Positions 23,251 through 36,569 of a DNA stretch of 64,000 nt are shown in pieces. Location: the NCBI RefSeq assembly GCF_022201045.2, contig NC_068562.1, positions 15,933,001 through 15,997,000 of the forward strand. The letters are read 5' to 3'. Position numbers and translations under genes: made by a program. Origin of the DNA: Citrus sinensis. Lineage: Eukaryota > Streptophyta > Magnoliopsida > Sapindales > Rutaceae. Below the pieces are notes generated by a model. The model was given only the letters and a program-made list of their open reading frames with translations, did no database searches and was not told the origin of the DNA. Position 1 is the stretch's first letter. Every line of letters begins with the position of its first letter.

Positions 23251-26097
23251 CTTGGGTATATATTTTTTTTTCTTTTTCTTTTCCCCCTAAACACGATTCT
23301 TAAAGTGGGCTGGTAAGATAGGATTTTATTTTATTTTTGACAGAAAGGTCTCATAACTTCATCATTAATGGTGTGGTCCAATCTTTGCCTATAAAGTTTA
23401 AAGTTTTACTCAAAATTCAAGGTCATTTTTATTAGGGAAAAAGAATAGACTACACTATATATTGGTGAAATAATCTCGAAGTAACGGTAGAGTCATATAT
23501 AATTTTGTATAAATTAGTCTGTATAAATTGATATAATATGAAAAGACAAGTTGAAAAGTAATAATAGTTAATTTTTTTTTAACTATGTGAGCTCATGATA
23601 ATTTTATACAATAAATTTCAGTTTGTAAACACTTAATCGTACAAGATGATTGCTACTTTATTATTATTGTTAGTGCAAATTTTTAGTTTTTAGAAATAAT
23701 CACATTATTTTTGGGACATATAAATACCTTTTGTATTAAAAAAAGGCTATACATACTCTCAAGAAATGTCATTTTTCTTCGTTACTTTGCATTGTAGGTC
23801 TAGCAACAATTTAGGCCTAACTATCAAATTCCACCGATACCAACCCATTACTCATCTTGAATTATTAATTTATTTGCCTACATTTTAAGGTTAAAGGGTC
23901 CAAGGGTAGTTGGTATTGACGCACTTTGGTGGTTGAAGGGGGCAATATTTTAGTGATTAACATTGTGGCTAAATCTTCAACATAAGATAATTGAATATTC
24001 TAATTCTCAACATAATCAAAGTCCATAATCCTTTTAGTTAATCAACTACCCAACACTTGGGTGTTTTTTTTTTTTTTTTTTTCCCCCTAAACACGATTCT
24101 TAAAGTGGGCTGGTAAGAATAAGATAGGATTTTATTTTATTTTTGACAGAAAGGTCTCATAACTTCATCATTAATGGTGTGGTCCAATATTTGCCTATGA
24201 AGTTTAAAGTTGTACTCAAAATTCAAGGTCATTTTTATTAGGGAAAAAGAATAGACTACACTATATATTGGTGAAATAGTCTCGAAGTAACGATAGAATC
24301 ATATATAATTAGGGGTGGCAAAACGAATAAATAAATCGAATCGTAAACGAATTGGGTCAAAATTCTGCGGATTCAGATTCGATTCATTTATTAAACGAAT
24401 TGAAATTTCAGAATTCGGATTCGATTCGTTTATTAAACAAATATTCGGTTCGATTAATTTAATTCGTTTAATATAATTGATAAACGAATCGAATCGAATC
24501 TGGATTCGTTTATTATTCAGTTATCCTTAACGAATCGAACCGAATCAGAATTCGTTTACAATTTGTTTAGAAAAAATATAATTAATAAACAAAATTAAGC
24601 AAAAATATAAAAAAAATCACAAGTTTAACATCCCACAACAAAATACAAATAACTCAAATCATATTATGCAGTCATCTAAATACCAAATTAAAAATCCCTA
24701 ATAATACAAATAACAATAATTCTAATTGAAATTATCAAGTAACGTAATTTCTTTAATTCTCTTCATTTGTCATTTTCACCTTGAAAACAAAAATCATACA
24801 CCAAAAAGTAAATAAAATGTTATTAACAATTTAACGTACTGCAATATTGATAATAATCATTGTAAAATTTCAAAATATCAAATATATAGTAAATTTGTAA
24901 TATTTTTAAGGAAATAATAATTAAACAAGACAAAACTTTACTTATCACACTCACACAAATCCAAGGATTTGGAGCAGTGGCAAAACGTAGCACTTGCTGG
25001 ATGCAAAAATTAAAAAGAAAAAGAAAAGGATTTGGAGATGGAAATGAAGGGAAAGAGATGGCAAAATGTAGCAGTGGTGGCTGAATTGCTAGGAGATGAG
25101 GGAAAAGTGCGTGTGAAGTGCAAAATTAGGGTTGGTCTTTTGGCTTTATGTGTTATGCTTAAAATTTGGTCTTTTGGCTTTATGTGTTATGCTTAAAATT
25201 ACAATATTAACCTTCATATTTTAAAAAAAATTTAAATAAAATTTAAGGACAAAAAAATAATTTAATTAAACGAATAATAAATGAATTTTAAACGAATCTA
25301 CCGGTATTTAATTCGTTTATGACCCGTTTATTAAACGAATCCTAAATGAATAAACGAATCAAAATCTTCAAACCCGCATTCGATTCGTTTAATTAGCGAA
25401 TCGAATCGAATTCACCCATTTATTAAATGAATCAATTTTTTCAAACCCAAACTCATTTAATTCGTATCGAATCGAATAAACGAATCCGGACTCATATTGC
25501 CACCCCTATATATAATTTTGCATAAATTAGTGTGCACAAACTGATATAATATGAAGAGCATGTTGGAAAATAATAATAATTATTATTTTTAACTATATGA
25601 GCTCATGATGATTTTATACAATAAATTTCATCGTGCTACGTTAGTTTATACACATTTAATTGTACAAGATGATTGTAACTTTATTATTACTGCTAGCGAA
25701 GATTTTTTGTTTTAAAAAATAATCACACATATTATATTATTTTTGGGACATATAAATACCTTTTGTATTAAAAAAGCTATACATACTCTCAAGAAATGTC
25801 ATTTTTCTTCGTTACTTTGCATTGTAGGTCTAGCAACAATTTAGGCCTAACTATCAAATTGCGCTGATACCAACCCATTACTCGTCTGGAATTACTAATT
25901 TATTTGCCTACTTTTTAAGTTTAAAGGGTCCAAGGGTAGTTGGTATTGATGCACTTTGGTGGTTGAAGGGGGCGATATTTTAGTGATTAACATTGTGGCT
26001 AAATCTTTTGTTTTCAAGATGAGATAATTGAATATTCTAATTCTCAACATAATCAAAGTCCATAATCCTTTTAGTTAATCAACTACCCAACACTTGT
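23250..26097. repeat. Tandem duplication (about 0.8 kb), second copy split by a hAT element
   Basis: Copy A (about 23250-24055) and copy B (about 24056-26097) share long near-identical stretches, for example from CCCCCTAAACACGATTCTTA to AATCAACTACCCAACACTTG. The copies are bounded by CACTTG (about 23252, 24054 and 26092). Copy B is longer only because of the 1.2-kb insertion at 24310-25508 with its TSD. A T-run at the start of copy B (about 24064-24082) has changed in length. No gene lies in either copy. Confidence 0.9.
24310..25508. mobile_element. Non-autonomous hAT element with perfect 8-bp TSD
   Basis: The ends are TAGGGGTGGCAA and TTGCCACCCCTA, flanked by TATATAAT on both sides (24302-24309, 25509-25516). 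The matching place in copy A of the duplication holds an uninterrupted CATATATAATTTTG, so the empty site is visible. Both subterminal regions are packed with AAACGAATCGAAT-type motifs in opposite orientations. The middle holds a 34-bp tandem repeat (25132-25165, 25166-25199). No transposase remains. Confidence 0.92.
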
Positions 26098-27132
26098 CTG
26101 CATTCCAAATATATAATTTTCTATTCTTCAATCTAAAGCCAAACGACACCTATATATGTGATAATAAAGAATTAGAGTAACAACAATATTTGGGCTCCAG
26201 CCCCAATAATGTTATTTTATGAGGTCTTATGGGGGGGAAAAAAGAGTGAAGAAAGAAAACCCTTCTAAAAATACAAAGGCTAGTGTCCTCCGATTTTACC
26301 TTTTTCTTTTCACACGAGCCCACGAACTTGTCATTATTATTCATTCATGTCCTTGTTTTATTAGGGTCTTAGTCTTAGTAACCACCATTGAGATATAAAT
26401 TATAATTATGAATACAAATAATTTTATTAAAATTTATTGATACTGATACATTTAACTTAGTGTTATATATTCTTACTCTTGTCTTTGAGGTTAGGTTCGA
26501 TCTTACTATGGTGGTTGTTAATACTTTCCATAAAATAATCAAAATAGAGTCATCTTCTCTTGTGGACTAGAAATCCTAGCAATAGCACTTTTGGCTAATC
26601 ATATGCAAATAAGTAAATACAAACAATGATTAACCAAATAAACAGTAAACACAAATTAGCTATAGGGATTCGGGTGAGGTGAGAGGAGTACAACTGCATC
26701 TCTGTTTTTATTTTTCTAAAACTCGAGGACTCAGATGTTAATTATCAAAAAGGACTCCAATTTTATTACCATTTACCGTGCGGAAAAAGTTCATTAGCTT
26801 GGAACTGTGTACCCGCAATCAGAGGCAACTGAATACGGACAAAGCCACCTCTGGTTCTGGCCAAAAGCAAATTAAAACCACTAGCCCTCCAATTATTTAA
26901 TAATTAATGACTTCAAAGTGAAGTCCAAAGCATTTCCAAAAGTGGTTGAAAATTCGGGGCAAAGTCTGAGGCCGCGTTGAAATGTTTGATCACTTGATCC
27001 ATTTCACACATGCTTTTATTACTAATCCAAACAATAAGACAGGCTCCGTCTCCCTACAACTCAACGTTCACCTTCATACTCCCTTGTTTCTAGACTTCTT
27101 TCAGATTCTTTAGCTTTGAACTTCACAAACAC
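26098..27132. other. Upstream region of the receptor kinase gene
   Basis: No gene seen. It should include the PEPR-like promoter; no TATA box or response element could be assigned with confidence. Confidence 0.4.
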
Positions 27133-27356
27133 TTCAAAGCTCATAAGTGATCAGCTCAGCTTCTTTTCTAGCCATAGCTTCATGTAGAGGTAAGTGTTTG
27201 TAACCACTTTTCATTACCCTTTAAACCCCATCATCCATATGAAGTTCAAAGCTCATAAGTCATAAGCTCATATTCTTTTCCAGCTATAGCTTCATGTAGA
27301 GGTAAGTATTTGCAACTGCTTTTAACTGCCTTTTAAACCCCACCATCAGCATGAAG
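27133..27356 (+). repeat. 112-bp tandem duplication in the receptor kinase leader
   Basis: Two copies offset by 112 bp (27133-27244 and 27245-27356) share TTCAAAGCTCATAAGT, ATAGCTTCATGTAGAGGTAAGT and the ...TTTAAACCCCA...ATGAAG end. Each copy has a consensus donor AGAG|GTAAGT and a pyrimidine-AG acceptor, so donor 27190 in copy 1 and acceptor 27283 in copy 2 could define a 94-bp 5' UTR intron. Copy 1 also carries an upstream ATG in the context ATGAAGTTC. Confidence 0.85.
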
Positions 27357-30300
27357 TTTCTCTTTTGCCATTTCTTGCTTTTATTCAGCTCGTTTGTAGC
27401 TTTATCTTTACGTAGTGTTAATGCTTTGAATGGTGATGGGGTGGCCTTGTTGTCATTGATGAGGCACTGGACTTCTGTGCCACCATTGATAATCTCTAGC
27501 TGGAATAATTCAGATTCCACTCCTTGCCAATGGGTTGGCATTGAGTGTGATGATGATGCTCATAATGTGGTCTCTTTTAATCTCTCAAGCTATGGGGTTT
27601 CTGGGCAGCTTGGGCCTGAAATTGGTCACTTGAGTAAATTGCAGACCATTGATTTGAGTTCTAATAATTTCTCTGGTAATATCCCACAAAAGTTAGGCAA
27701 TTGTAGTGCACTAGAGTACTTGGATTTGTCTACAAATGGGTTTACTGGAGACATACCTGATAACTTTGAGAATTTGCAGAATTTGCAATCCTTGAACTTG
27801 TATGGTAATTTGTTGGATGGTGAAATACCCGAATCGTTGTTTCGAATTCTGGGCTTGCAGTATGTTTTTTTAAACAATAACAGTCTTAGTGGTTCTATTC
27901 CCAGGAATGTTGGTGATTTGAAGGAGGTTGAGGCTTTATGGCTGTTTAGTAACAGGTTATCAGGTACCATTCCGGAGTCTATTGGGAATTGTTATAGGTT
28001 GCAAGATCTTTATTTGAATGAAAACAAACTGATGGGGTTTTTGCCTGAGAGTCTAAACAATCTTGAGAACCTTGTTTATTTAGATGTTGGGGATAACAAT
28101 CTCGAGGGTAGGATTAATTTTGGTTCTGAAAAATGCAAGAATTTAACTTTTTTGGATTTGTCATATAATCGTTTTAGTGGAGGGATTTCACCAAATTTAG
28201 GCAATTGTAGTAGCTTAACACACCTAGACATTGTTGGTAGCAAGTTAACAGGCAGTATCCCATCTTCCTTTGGCCTTCTAGCTCGGCTTTCGAGTCTTGA
28301 CCTTTCTGAAAATCAGTTGTCTGGGAAAATCCCACCTGAACTAGGGAAGTGCAAGTACTTGACAGTCTTACACCTGTATGCAAACCAACTCGAAGGTGAA
28401 ATTCCAGGCGAACTGGGGCAGCTTAGTAATTTACAAGATCTTGAACTTTTTGACAACCGTCTAACTGGTGAGTTTCCAGTTAGCATTTGGAGGATTGCAA
28501 GCCTCGAGTATCTTCTTGTGTATAATAACAATCTTTTGGGGAAGCTGCCTTTGGAGATGACTGAACTCAAGCAACTGAAGAACATTTCGCTATATAACAA
28601 TCAATTTTCTGGGGTTATACCTCAAAGTCTGGGAATCAACAGCAGCCTAATGCAGCTAGATTTTATCAATAACAGCTTCACTGGAGAAATCCCACCAAAT
28701 CTTTGCTTTGGAAAGCAATTGAGAGTTCTGAATATGGGTCAGAATCAATTTCATGGTCCCATTCCTTCTCTTCTTGGGAGCTGTCCAACTCTCTGGAGAG
28801 TTATCCTCAAACAGAATCAACTCACAGGGGCTCTTCCAGAATTTTCCAAAAATCCAGTCCTTTCACACCTGGACGTCAGCAGAAACAACATCTCAGGAGC
28901 AATTCCGTCGAGCATTGGCAACAGTATTAATCTCACTTCAATTGATTTTTCCAGTAACAAGTTTTCAGGGCTTATGCCTCAAGAGCTAGGAAATCTTGTA
29001 AGCCTTGTGACTTTAAATATTTCACTCAATCATGTGGAAGGTTCTTTGCCATCTCAGCTGTCAAAATGCAAAAATTTAGAAGTTTTTGATGTGTCATTCA
29101 ATTTATTGAATGGTTCTATTCCATCGAGTTTGAGGAGCTGGAAAAGCCTATCCATTTTGAAATTAAGTGAAAATCATTTTACTGGGGGCATTCCAACTTT
29201 TATATCTGAATTGGAAAAGCTTTTAGAGCTACAACTTGGTGGTAATCAGTTGGGAGGTGAGATTCCCCCATCAATTGGAGCATTGCAGGATCTGAGTTAT
29301 GCTTTGAATCTCAGCAAAAACGGGTTGACTGGTCGAATTCCTTCAGATCTGGAGAAGTTGAGCAAGCTAGAACAGTTGGATATTTCTAGCAACAATCTGA
29401 CAGGAACATTGTCTCCCCTCAGTAACATACACTCATTAGTGGAGGTCAATGTTTCATATAATCTTTTCACAGGTCCAGTACCAGAAACACTTATGAACTT
29501 GCTGGGGCCATCTCCATCATCATTCTCTGGGAATCCTGGTCTCTGTGTCAAGTGTCTCTCATCTTCTGACTCAAGTTGTTTTGGAGCCAGTAATCTAAGG
29601 CCTTGTGATTATCATTCAAGCCATCAACAAGGCCTTAATAAAGTCACAATTGTTGCAATAGCCCTTGGATCCTCGCTGTTGACAGTGTTGGTGATGCTTG
29701 GACTAGTGAGTTGTTGTCTCTTCCGCAGAAGATCAAAGCAGGATCTTGAGATCCCTGCTCAAGAGGGTCCATCTTACCTACTCAAACAAGTGATACAGGC
29801 TACTGAGAATCTCAATGCGAAGCATGTTATTGGAAGAGGAGCTCATGGAATTGTTTATAAGGCTTCATTGGGACCAAACGCTGTTTTTGCTGTTAAGAAG
29901 CTTGCATTTGGAGGGCATAAAGGAGGAAGCTTGAGCATGAAAAGAGAAATTCAGACCATCGGGAAGATTAGGCACCGGAACCTGGTAAGATTGGAGGACT
30001 TTTGGTTAAGAAAGGACTGTGGCATAATCATGTACAGGTACATGGAAAATGGGAGTCTGCGTGATGTTTTACACTCGATTACTCCCCCACCAACACTGGA
30101 ATGGAATGTCCGATACAAGATAGCACTTGGAGCAGCCCATGCATTGGCGTATCTCCATTATGACTGTGATCCTCCTATCGTACACCGAGACATCAAACCA
30201 GAGAATATACTCTTAGACTCCGAGATGGAGCCTCATATCTCTGATTTTGGTATCGCAAAGCTTCTAGACAAATCTCCTGCATCAACAACGTCCATCTCAG

Positions 30301-30764
30301 TTGTTGGAACTATTGGTTATATCGCACCAGGTAATTCTTTTTCACTTACTCTAGCTTGGGATTTACTCTATACTCTAATCTTTTAACATCATCTTTAACG
30401 TTGATCTTTGACAGAAAATGCCTTTACAACGGCAAAGAGCAAGGAGTCTGATGTGTACAGTTATGGGGTTGTTTTGCTCGAACTAATAACCAGAAAGAAG
30501 GCATTGGATCCTTCATATAAAGAGAGAACAGATATTGTGGGGTGGGTTAGGTCTGTATGGAGTGACACAGAAGAAATCAACGATATTGTTGATTTGAGTC
30601 TAATGGAGGAGATGCTGGTTTCAAGTATTAGGGATCAAGTAATTGATGTGCTTTTGGTGGCTTTGAGATGCACTGACAAGAAGCCAAGCAACAGACCTAA
30701 TATGAGAGATGTTGTCAGGCAATTAGTAGATGCAAGTGTTCCCATGACAAGCAAATACGTCTAG
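27351..30764 (+). CDS. PEPR-like LRR receptor kinase (class XI), two exons
   Basis: This encodes a predicted plasma-membrane receptor kinase of 1109 aa; relatives (PEPR1/2) sense endogenous Pep danger peptides and boost immunity. Exons are 27351-30330 and 30415-30764, with an 84-bp GT-AG intron within APE of the activation segment. It has a signal peptide (about 1-25), an N-terminal LRR cap with a Trp/Cys motif (about 50-66), about 26 leucine-rich repeats to about residue 720, a juxtamembrane Cys-rich stretch, a TM helix (about 763-790) and a kinase domain. The kinase shows GRGAHGIVYKA, VKK (Lys about 848), HRDIKPEN (about 944), DFGIAK (about 964) and GTIGYIAPEN, an active RD-type set. If the intron is retained, translation stops early and the kinase is cut after subdomain VIII. 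The ligand is inferred from family only. Confidence 0.9.
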
Positions 30765-31196
30765 ATTCATCGGGTTACTACCTTTTCATCTTGTGTTTAC
30801 ACCCAATGTATGTTTGCACTCGTGATCTTTGCAATTTTGATGGAATAAAAAGAATATTCACTCTGCAAAGAACAAGATAATTAAAGTAGAGTTTGTGTCG
30901 ATGAACAAGAACAAGTCAAAGAATTATACAAATTATTTTCATACAAGTTTGATTTACAAACGAAAAGGAAAATCGCTCAATCGAATAACAAAAAATAATT
31001 CCTACTTTAATGATCATAACCCATTGAATATCCCTAATGCTTTGTAATTTGGAAAACAAAACAAGGGGAAAACGGGACACCTAAAAGGGAGGGGAAAAGT
31101 AAGAAAGAGGAAGTCTCATTATGAATACAGTGACTGGCTTCCAAATCCATGATGGAATGCTGGCAGTCTAATATACAAAGGTGAAATGTACAGGAC
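30765..31196. other. Convergent 3' ends of receptor kinase and EXO84B genes
   Basis: Only 432 bp separate the two stop codons of these convergent genes, so their 3' UTRs may overlap. An AATAAA is at 30843-30848 on the plus strand. No other gene seen. Confidence 0.5.
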
Positions 31197-34100
31197 TCAG
31201 GAACTGCTGTGAGATCGAACAGATGAAATTGATTGTGCCGAGACAGAAGCAGTTGGGCTGTTAAGCTCCCGATCACCGTTCATTGCTTTTGGCTTCCCAC
31301 TTAATCGATCTATTGCTTCTTGACAAATATCATTAAACCAGTCATCTTCAGGCAGCACACTGGCAGCCAAAAAAAAAAAAAATAATAAATAAAATAAATA
31401 AAAATCTCAGCTTCCAATGCAGAGACAGAGTAGCTATTTTCCAAAATTATCATCCCAGCCAATTCAAAAATCTAATACATGTATTACACATGATATTTAT
31501 GTATTCATAGAATATTATGATTATGATGGGGACCCACTCACTGTTCATGTGAGGGATGTACCATACATTGATTGTAAGGTAGTGTTTGCCTTATGATGAT
31601 GGTGGTGATAATACAAGAAAAATGACTCCGATTTTATCCAAAAGGAAATAATTGATTACCTATTAGGATCCATGCCGGTAGCAGCAAATGCTGCCATGGC
31701 TTTAGATATAATCTCATTGACAACTCGATGCAAATTCCGTGATAAGTAGTGACCTTGGGAAGCAAAGCATATGACAAATTTCATATCCAAATAGAACTGC
31801 ACATGAGAAAAAAGGTAAACAGGTTATTCAAACAAGTCAATAAACTAACAGAAATTGCAAGAGGGATGATGCCAGATTGCATACTTGCTGCAGACCAAGA
31901 GGACCTAAAGGCTTTGGCCCTTCCTCAATATCATCCCAAAAACTTTGGTCTTCTGAAAGCCATAAGATGACAGTTTCCGTCAGTCTCATTAATAGCAGTG
32001 TGGCAAACCTTTGCCTCCCTACAAACATATCCGCCGCTATACTAGCCATTCTGTTTAGTTTAGCATAAAGTTCCTGTTTTACAGAAAAATAATTCAGAAC
32101 TCCAGGCAGACAAACCAAGTGAAGACAATTCTTGTTTGTACTAGATTACACCCAAAAAAAAAAAAATTGAAACAAAATCTTGAAAGTTGCTTTATTGAAA
32201 ATATATATACATATTCAAACATGACAATTTGGTCCATCCAGAATATAAGGTATTAGTAGTTTAATATCACCAAATAGATCTCAACAAATGAACTTAACCA
32301 GCACGCAGTTTCCATTTCCACTAAACAAGTGGATGTTCACTCAAAATATCCAATTCAAACTGTACTGTCTATACACAGAATTGCGGGGGAAAAAAAAAAT
32401 TTACTCCAATGACCAAGTAACCGGATGATATTTAAAACTAAAATACTGCCAAAAGGCCAATCCCACACTTTTGGACGCTTCAAAATGAAAGTAGGGGCAT
32501 AGCGACAGTCAAGTCTGAAGAGGTAGGAAAAATGCTTATTTAAATGAATGTATTGGAAGAAAAATGAAAAGAGTTATAACCATTTTTGTCCCTCCCCAGA
32601 AAGACATACACAAGCAGCACATCGGTAACTAATAGATACCAAGAGTCATAACTATATGAACATAGATAAGTATGTATGTGTTTGCGCATCAGTGGTCAAA
32701 GTTCTAAGAATTTTACTAATATTTGAAATAATCATGAACTCAAGATTTCCAACAATGCAATTGCCAAAAATATCAAGCAGATGATGACTGAGACTATTTT
32801 ATGCATACATATTTTCAGTTTTCAAGGCAGCAAACAGTGGTTGCCATAATATTCAGAAAAAAAAGCTCAACAAGGATTGGAAAAAAAAATCAAGAAATAT
32901 AACTTGACTACAAAATAATATATATAAGATCAAATATATAATACAGAGCAGATCAGTTTTCACCTCAAATTACATTAATTTTCGTGGACTGGAAAGCACA
33001 ATAATACACAAATAAATATTGAGCTATGCTTACCTGGAATATTAGAGATGGAAACCATTCCAACTCATCCACATTTCCATCCATGTTCAAATACATGTCT
33101 GCATTGAGATGGCTATCACCATCTTCTGTAAAAATGAGATCTAGTGCATGCTGTCGACAGAAAGTATCTTTTAATCTATCAACCGAGATCACAAGCCGCC
33201 TCTTCCATTCTCGTTGCTCAGGGTTACGATTTTGCCTATCTGAATGTCTTCGACGAGGATCATCCTTGTAATTAGCCTGATTCAAAGGAGAGACTTTCAT
33301 TGCTGCACGTGGTAGCAATTCATCTGCTAACAATGATGCATTGGCAAGCAATGCAATCTGCTGAGCTTCATTCTCAGCCATACGCACAATTTTATTTCCA
33401 GAGCCTTCAAAATTTGCTTCTTCTTCCATTGATCCTGGCAATGCCTTAATAAGCATGCTCACATACGAATTAAATACTTGAAATAGACCTTCCAACATTT
33501 TACCTCCCAGCTGCATACTTAAAAGCGGTCCTACATCCTCAAAGAAGTCCTACAAATGCATATGAAACAATCATCAAATGAAACAAGAGTTAGACAACCA
33601 CTGATTAAAAGGGGTGGGGGTACACAACTCAGAAGAAATACATTAAAAATCAATCAATAACAAAAATGCTTCAAGAAATACATGCCCTCAAAAGAATTTA
33701 CATGGCATCATCATCAACCAAATGCATGATCCTTATTAGTATCCTCCAACTAAAAGAAAGCAATGCATAAAACAGAAGGTTCAAACAAAACATATAGCTG
33801 AGCCCAAAAAAATAAAGAAATAAATTCTATAAAAACTCCTAAACCATTAAAAGAAATAACAATAATAATAAATGTATAAAAAATTTCATAATCCTGAATC
33901 ACTCTGAAGCACATGATAAATTATTTATTGAAACCTAGAGAACATCCAGCACATCTTTGAGCCTTGTAGTATACCACACAACCGAACATTATTAATGATA
34001 GTAGAAAATTATTCTTCTCTACAGATAGACAACACATTATGGACATTTAGGTGGATGCGGAAATAGAGAAAGGGAGAGAGAAGAGGGACACATGGAGACA

Positions 34101-36133
34101 GAGATTCTATCTTTCATCAGAATTTATGTGGGAAACATAGTTTTCACCTGGACCATCAAATTGAATCTATGAGCACTGGTAGTAAGTCTATGTTGAAGTG
34201 CCATTGAACTAGCTTGACGAGTACCCATTGGAGGGTAGGTGAGAACCCAATCATCAGCAGCAGCCATAGCAGCAGTACTCTCCTCAATTCGTTTTAGATT
34301 AGCATCTAATGCTTGCTCAACACTCGGCCTAAAGAGTTTTATGAGCACAGGACAAAGTGCCAAGCCACGAGCTTCTAAAAGAGAACAATGACCTAAAGCT
34401 ATTTGAACACACTCTGCAGCAGCTCTTAAACCGCCAGCAGCTGCTGAAGAAGCTAATGCGTGTCTTTTTACAAGATGAGCAAAAGCCTCTGTCTGCCTTG
34501 TAGCCCACATCACAAGCTCAGAAGTATAAGCGGTTTCCTTACCAAAAATTGCCAATGAATCACAAGCAGCTTGAGCAATAGCAGAAAACACCAACTGCGA
34601 GAGAGCAGCAGTATATGCTCCTCCATATGAGGTGCTCGATGGGCGAAGGCTTTGCATGCTATACTGATATCTTTGGTAATGAGCATTGAGTAGCAAACTA
34701 TGAGCACGGGGTCCATCCCCAAGCTTTTTAAGAGCTGATATAGCAGCACGAAGTTCCGCACCACGTGTAGAAGGTTGGCAAGCAGCTTCAGCAAGCTGAT
34801 CAGCTAACTTTTGCCTGCGGTCAATGATAGTATTCTCTAAGGATATAAGCATTGCAGGGTCCAAAGTTTTTGTTTGTTTTGCTTCAGCAGCTAAATGCTC
34901 TCCTTCATCAAGGGCTGTAAGAGCTTCATCAATTCTCCTCTCTGCTAACAAAACATCAAGGAGATCAGGGAATTCTACGGACCATTTCTCCAGGTCTGAG
35001 GGTTCTTTATTTTCCAAATTCAATAAATCATTTTTTGAAGCAAAAGATTCTGATCCTTTTAAGGAATCAATGTGAACTCCTTCAGCTAAACCATGGATTA
35101 AAGTAGCCTGCGTAGATAACAGGTTTCTGATAGATGAGAGTTCCCCCTCTAAATCCGATATCTCTTTTGATGTGCTGTAACATAAACACATGTCTTAAAA
35201 TCATAAATAAAAAATTAATCAATAGCATATCCTTCCCCAAACAAAAGCAACCAAACCATGTATATCCATGAAACTACCCCGCACAGCTTGCCAAAACATA
35301 AAAACATGCCATATACATGAAAGTTGTGAAATAACTCCATTGACATTCCCTGAAGTTTGAAAATAGGAATAACATGGGTGACTGTTGACTAATCTCATGA
35401 AATTTCGAAAGAGGCTTAGTTGATTAATTGTAAGGCATATTTATATCAATGTTCACAATTTCAAATAAGGTTTCAGAGAACTCCAAACCATTGGAGTTTT
35501 GATATATTTCTTCAATTAACCTCATTGCATTACCAAATTTCTTTTATACCAAAAAGAAACCCTCGACCTTTCTATATTCACCGAATTCTAAATTAAGGAC
35601 TAATGCCAAACCCAACAACCTTGGTCAAGCATACGGTACGAAGAAAATGTCATATTAGCTTGATAATTAGGAAAAATATCATCATTCACACAAAAGCTGA
35701 CTCTAAATGACTAAAATGCTCAAATTTCTAACTTCGAATAATAGATAAATCATCAATTAATAGTAAAATCAATACAAAGAGCTGATAAATGAATAAATAA
35801 TTGAATTAATACTGACCGAATGAAGGCCGCATAATTAGCGTAAACACTTTTACGCATTTCCTCTGCAGACGCTCTCTTCAAATCCAGCAGATAGGAGCAT
35901 AATTGCCTAATTTCCTATTCAAAATTAAAATAGAAAATTAATAAAAAATTAAAAATTAAAAAAGAAAAGTGATAATAAGAAACCTTTTCGTTGAGAGAAC
36001 ACTTGGACTTGACATAAACATCGGCGTCGAACTTATCTGACTTGAACAAGTTCAATCCTTCTTCAATCTTCGCGCCGCCGTTTTCAGCAGCAGCAGCAGC
36101 TCGCGAGCGAGCCGTTTTAGCCGCCGCTGACAT
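31197..36133 (-). CDS. EXO84B: Exocyst complex component EXO84B, seven exons
   Basis: EXO84 is one of the eight exocyst subunits that tether secretory vesicles to the plasma membrane. Minus-strand exons are 35984-36133, 35817-35914, 34148-35174, 33034-33549, 31885-32073, 31660-31796 and 31197-31359. They total 2280 bp (759 aa), close to the usual plant EXO84B length, and all phases fit with GT-AG introns. The N-terminus reads MSAAAKTARSR with an Ala-rich run. A Vps51/EXO84-type coiled region follows (about 30-130, with EIRQLCSYLLDLKRASAEEM), then the EXO84 C-terminal helical domain (about 170-400, with RRIDEALTALDEGEHL and PMGTRQASS) and further helices. The tail is Ser-rich (SVSAQSISSVRSHSSS). 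I chose the ATG at 36131-36133; an in-frame stretch continues upstream but lacks an ATG. No lesion was seen. Confidence 0.93.
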
Positions 36134-36569
36134 GCTTTCGTCGTTAATGAATGAAATCAACGGATCGGATTGAATATCAGGATCCGAATAGAAGACAGAT
36201 CTGACGGACGAAGATTAGAGAGAGAGAGAAACAGTTGCTGGTGAGAACGAAGAAGAAGAAGAAGAAGAAGGAAAGAGAAGAGGAGTTGTTGAACATCACC
36301 AGCACAGCAACAGCACGACACGATTCTTGTCTTCTGAGAACTTTTTTTTTTTACACTAAAAACATTTACTGCGCCTGACTGTAATATTTTACTAGCACTT
36401 TGACTTTTAACAGTGGTAAATGTTTAACAGTGCAAGTCAAAGGAGCCGGGACTTAAGCATATCTATCCTAAAGTATTGAGGAAAATTTATGCAACGGTAT
36501 TTTGAATTTATGAAAAAGGTAAATATTTGTTAGATATTGATGTTCTTACCACAAAGAGAACAACACTAA
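36134..36569 (-). promoter_or_regulatory. EXO84B leader and promoter region
   Basis: The sequence upstream of the start codon has (GA)n at about 36218-36230 and (GAA)n at about 36247-36272 on the plus strand, that is CT/CTT-rich runs in the sense of the gene. Such Y-patch-like tracts are common in plant leaders. The transcription start was not fixed. Confidence 0.4.

Noticed and set aside
27284-29551. Opposite-strand and out-of-frame open stretches over the receptor kinase
   Set aside because: They are shadows of the LRR repeat coding sequence.
36133-36160. A longer EXO84B N-terminus starting near 36160
   Set aside because: The upstream in-frame codon is TTG; the first ATG is at 36131-36133 and gives the family-like start.
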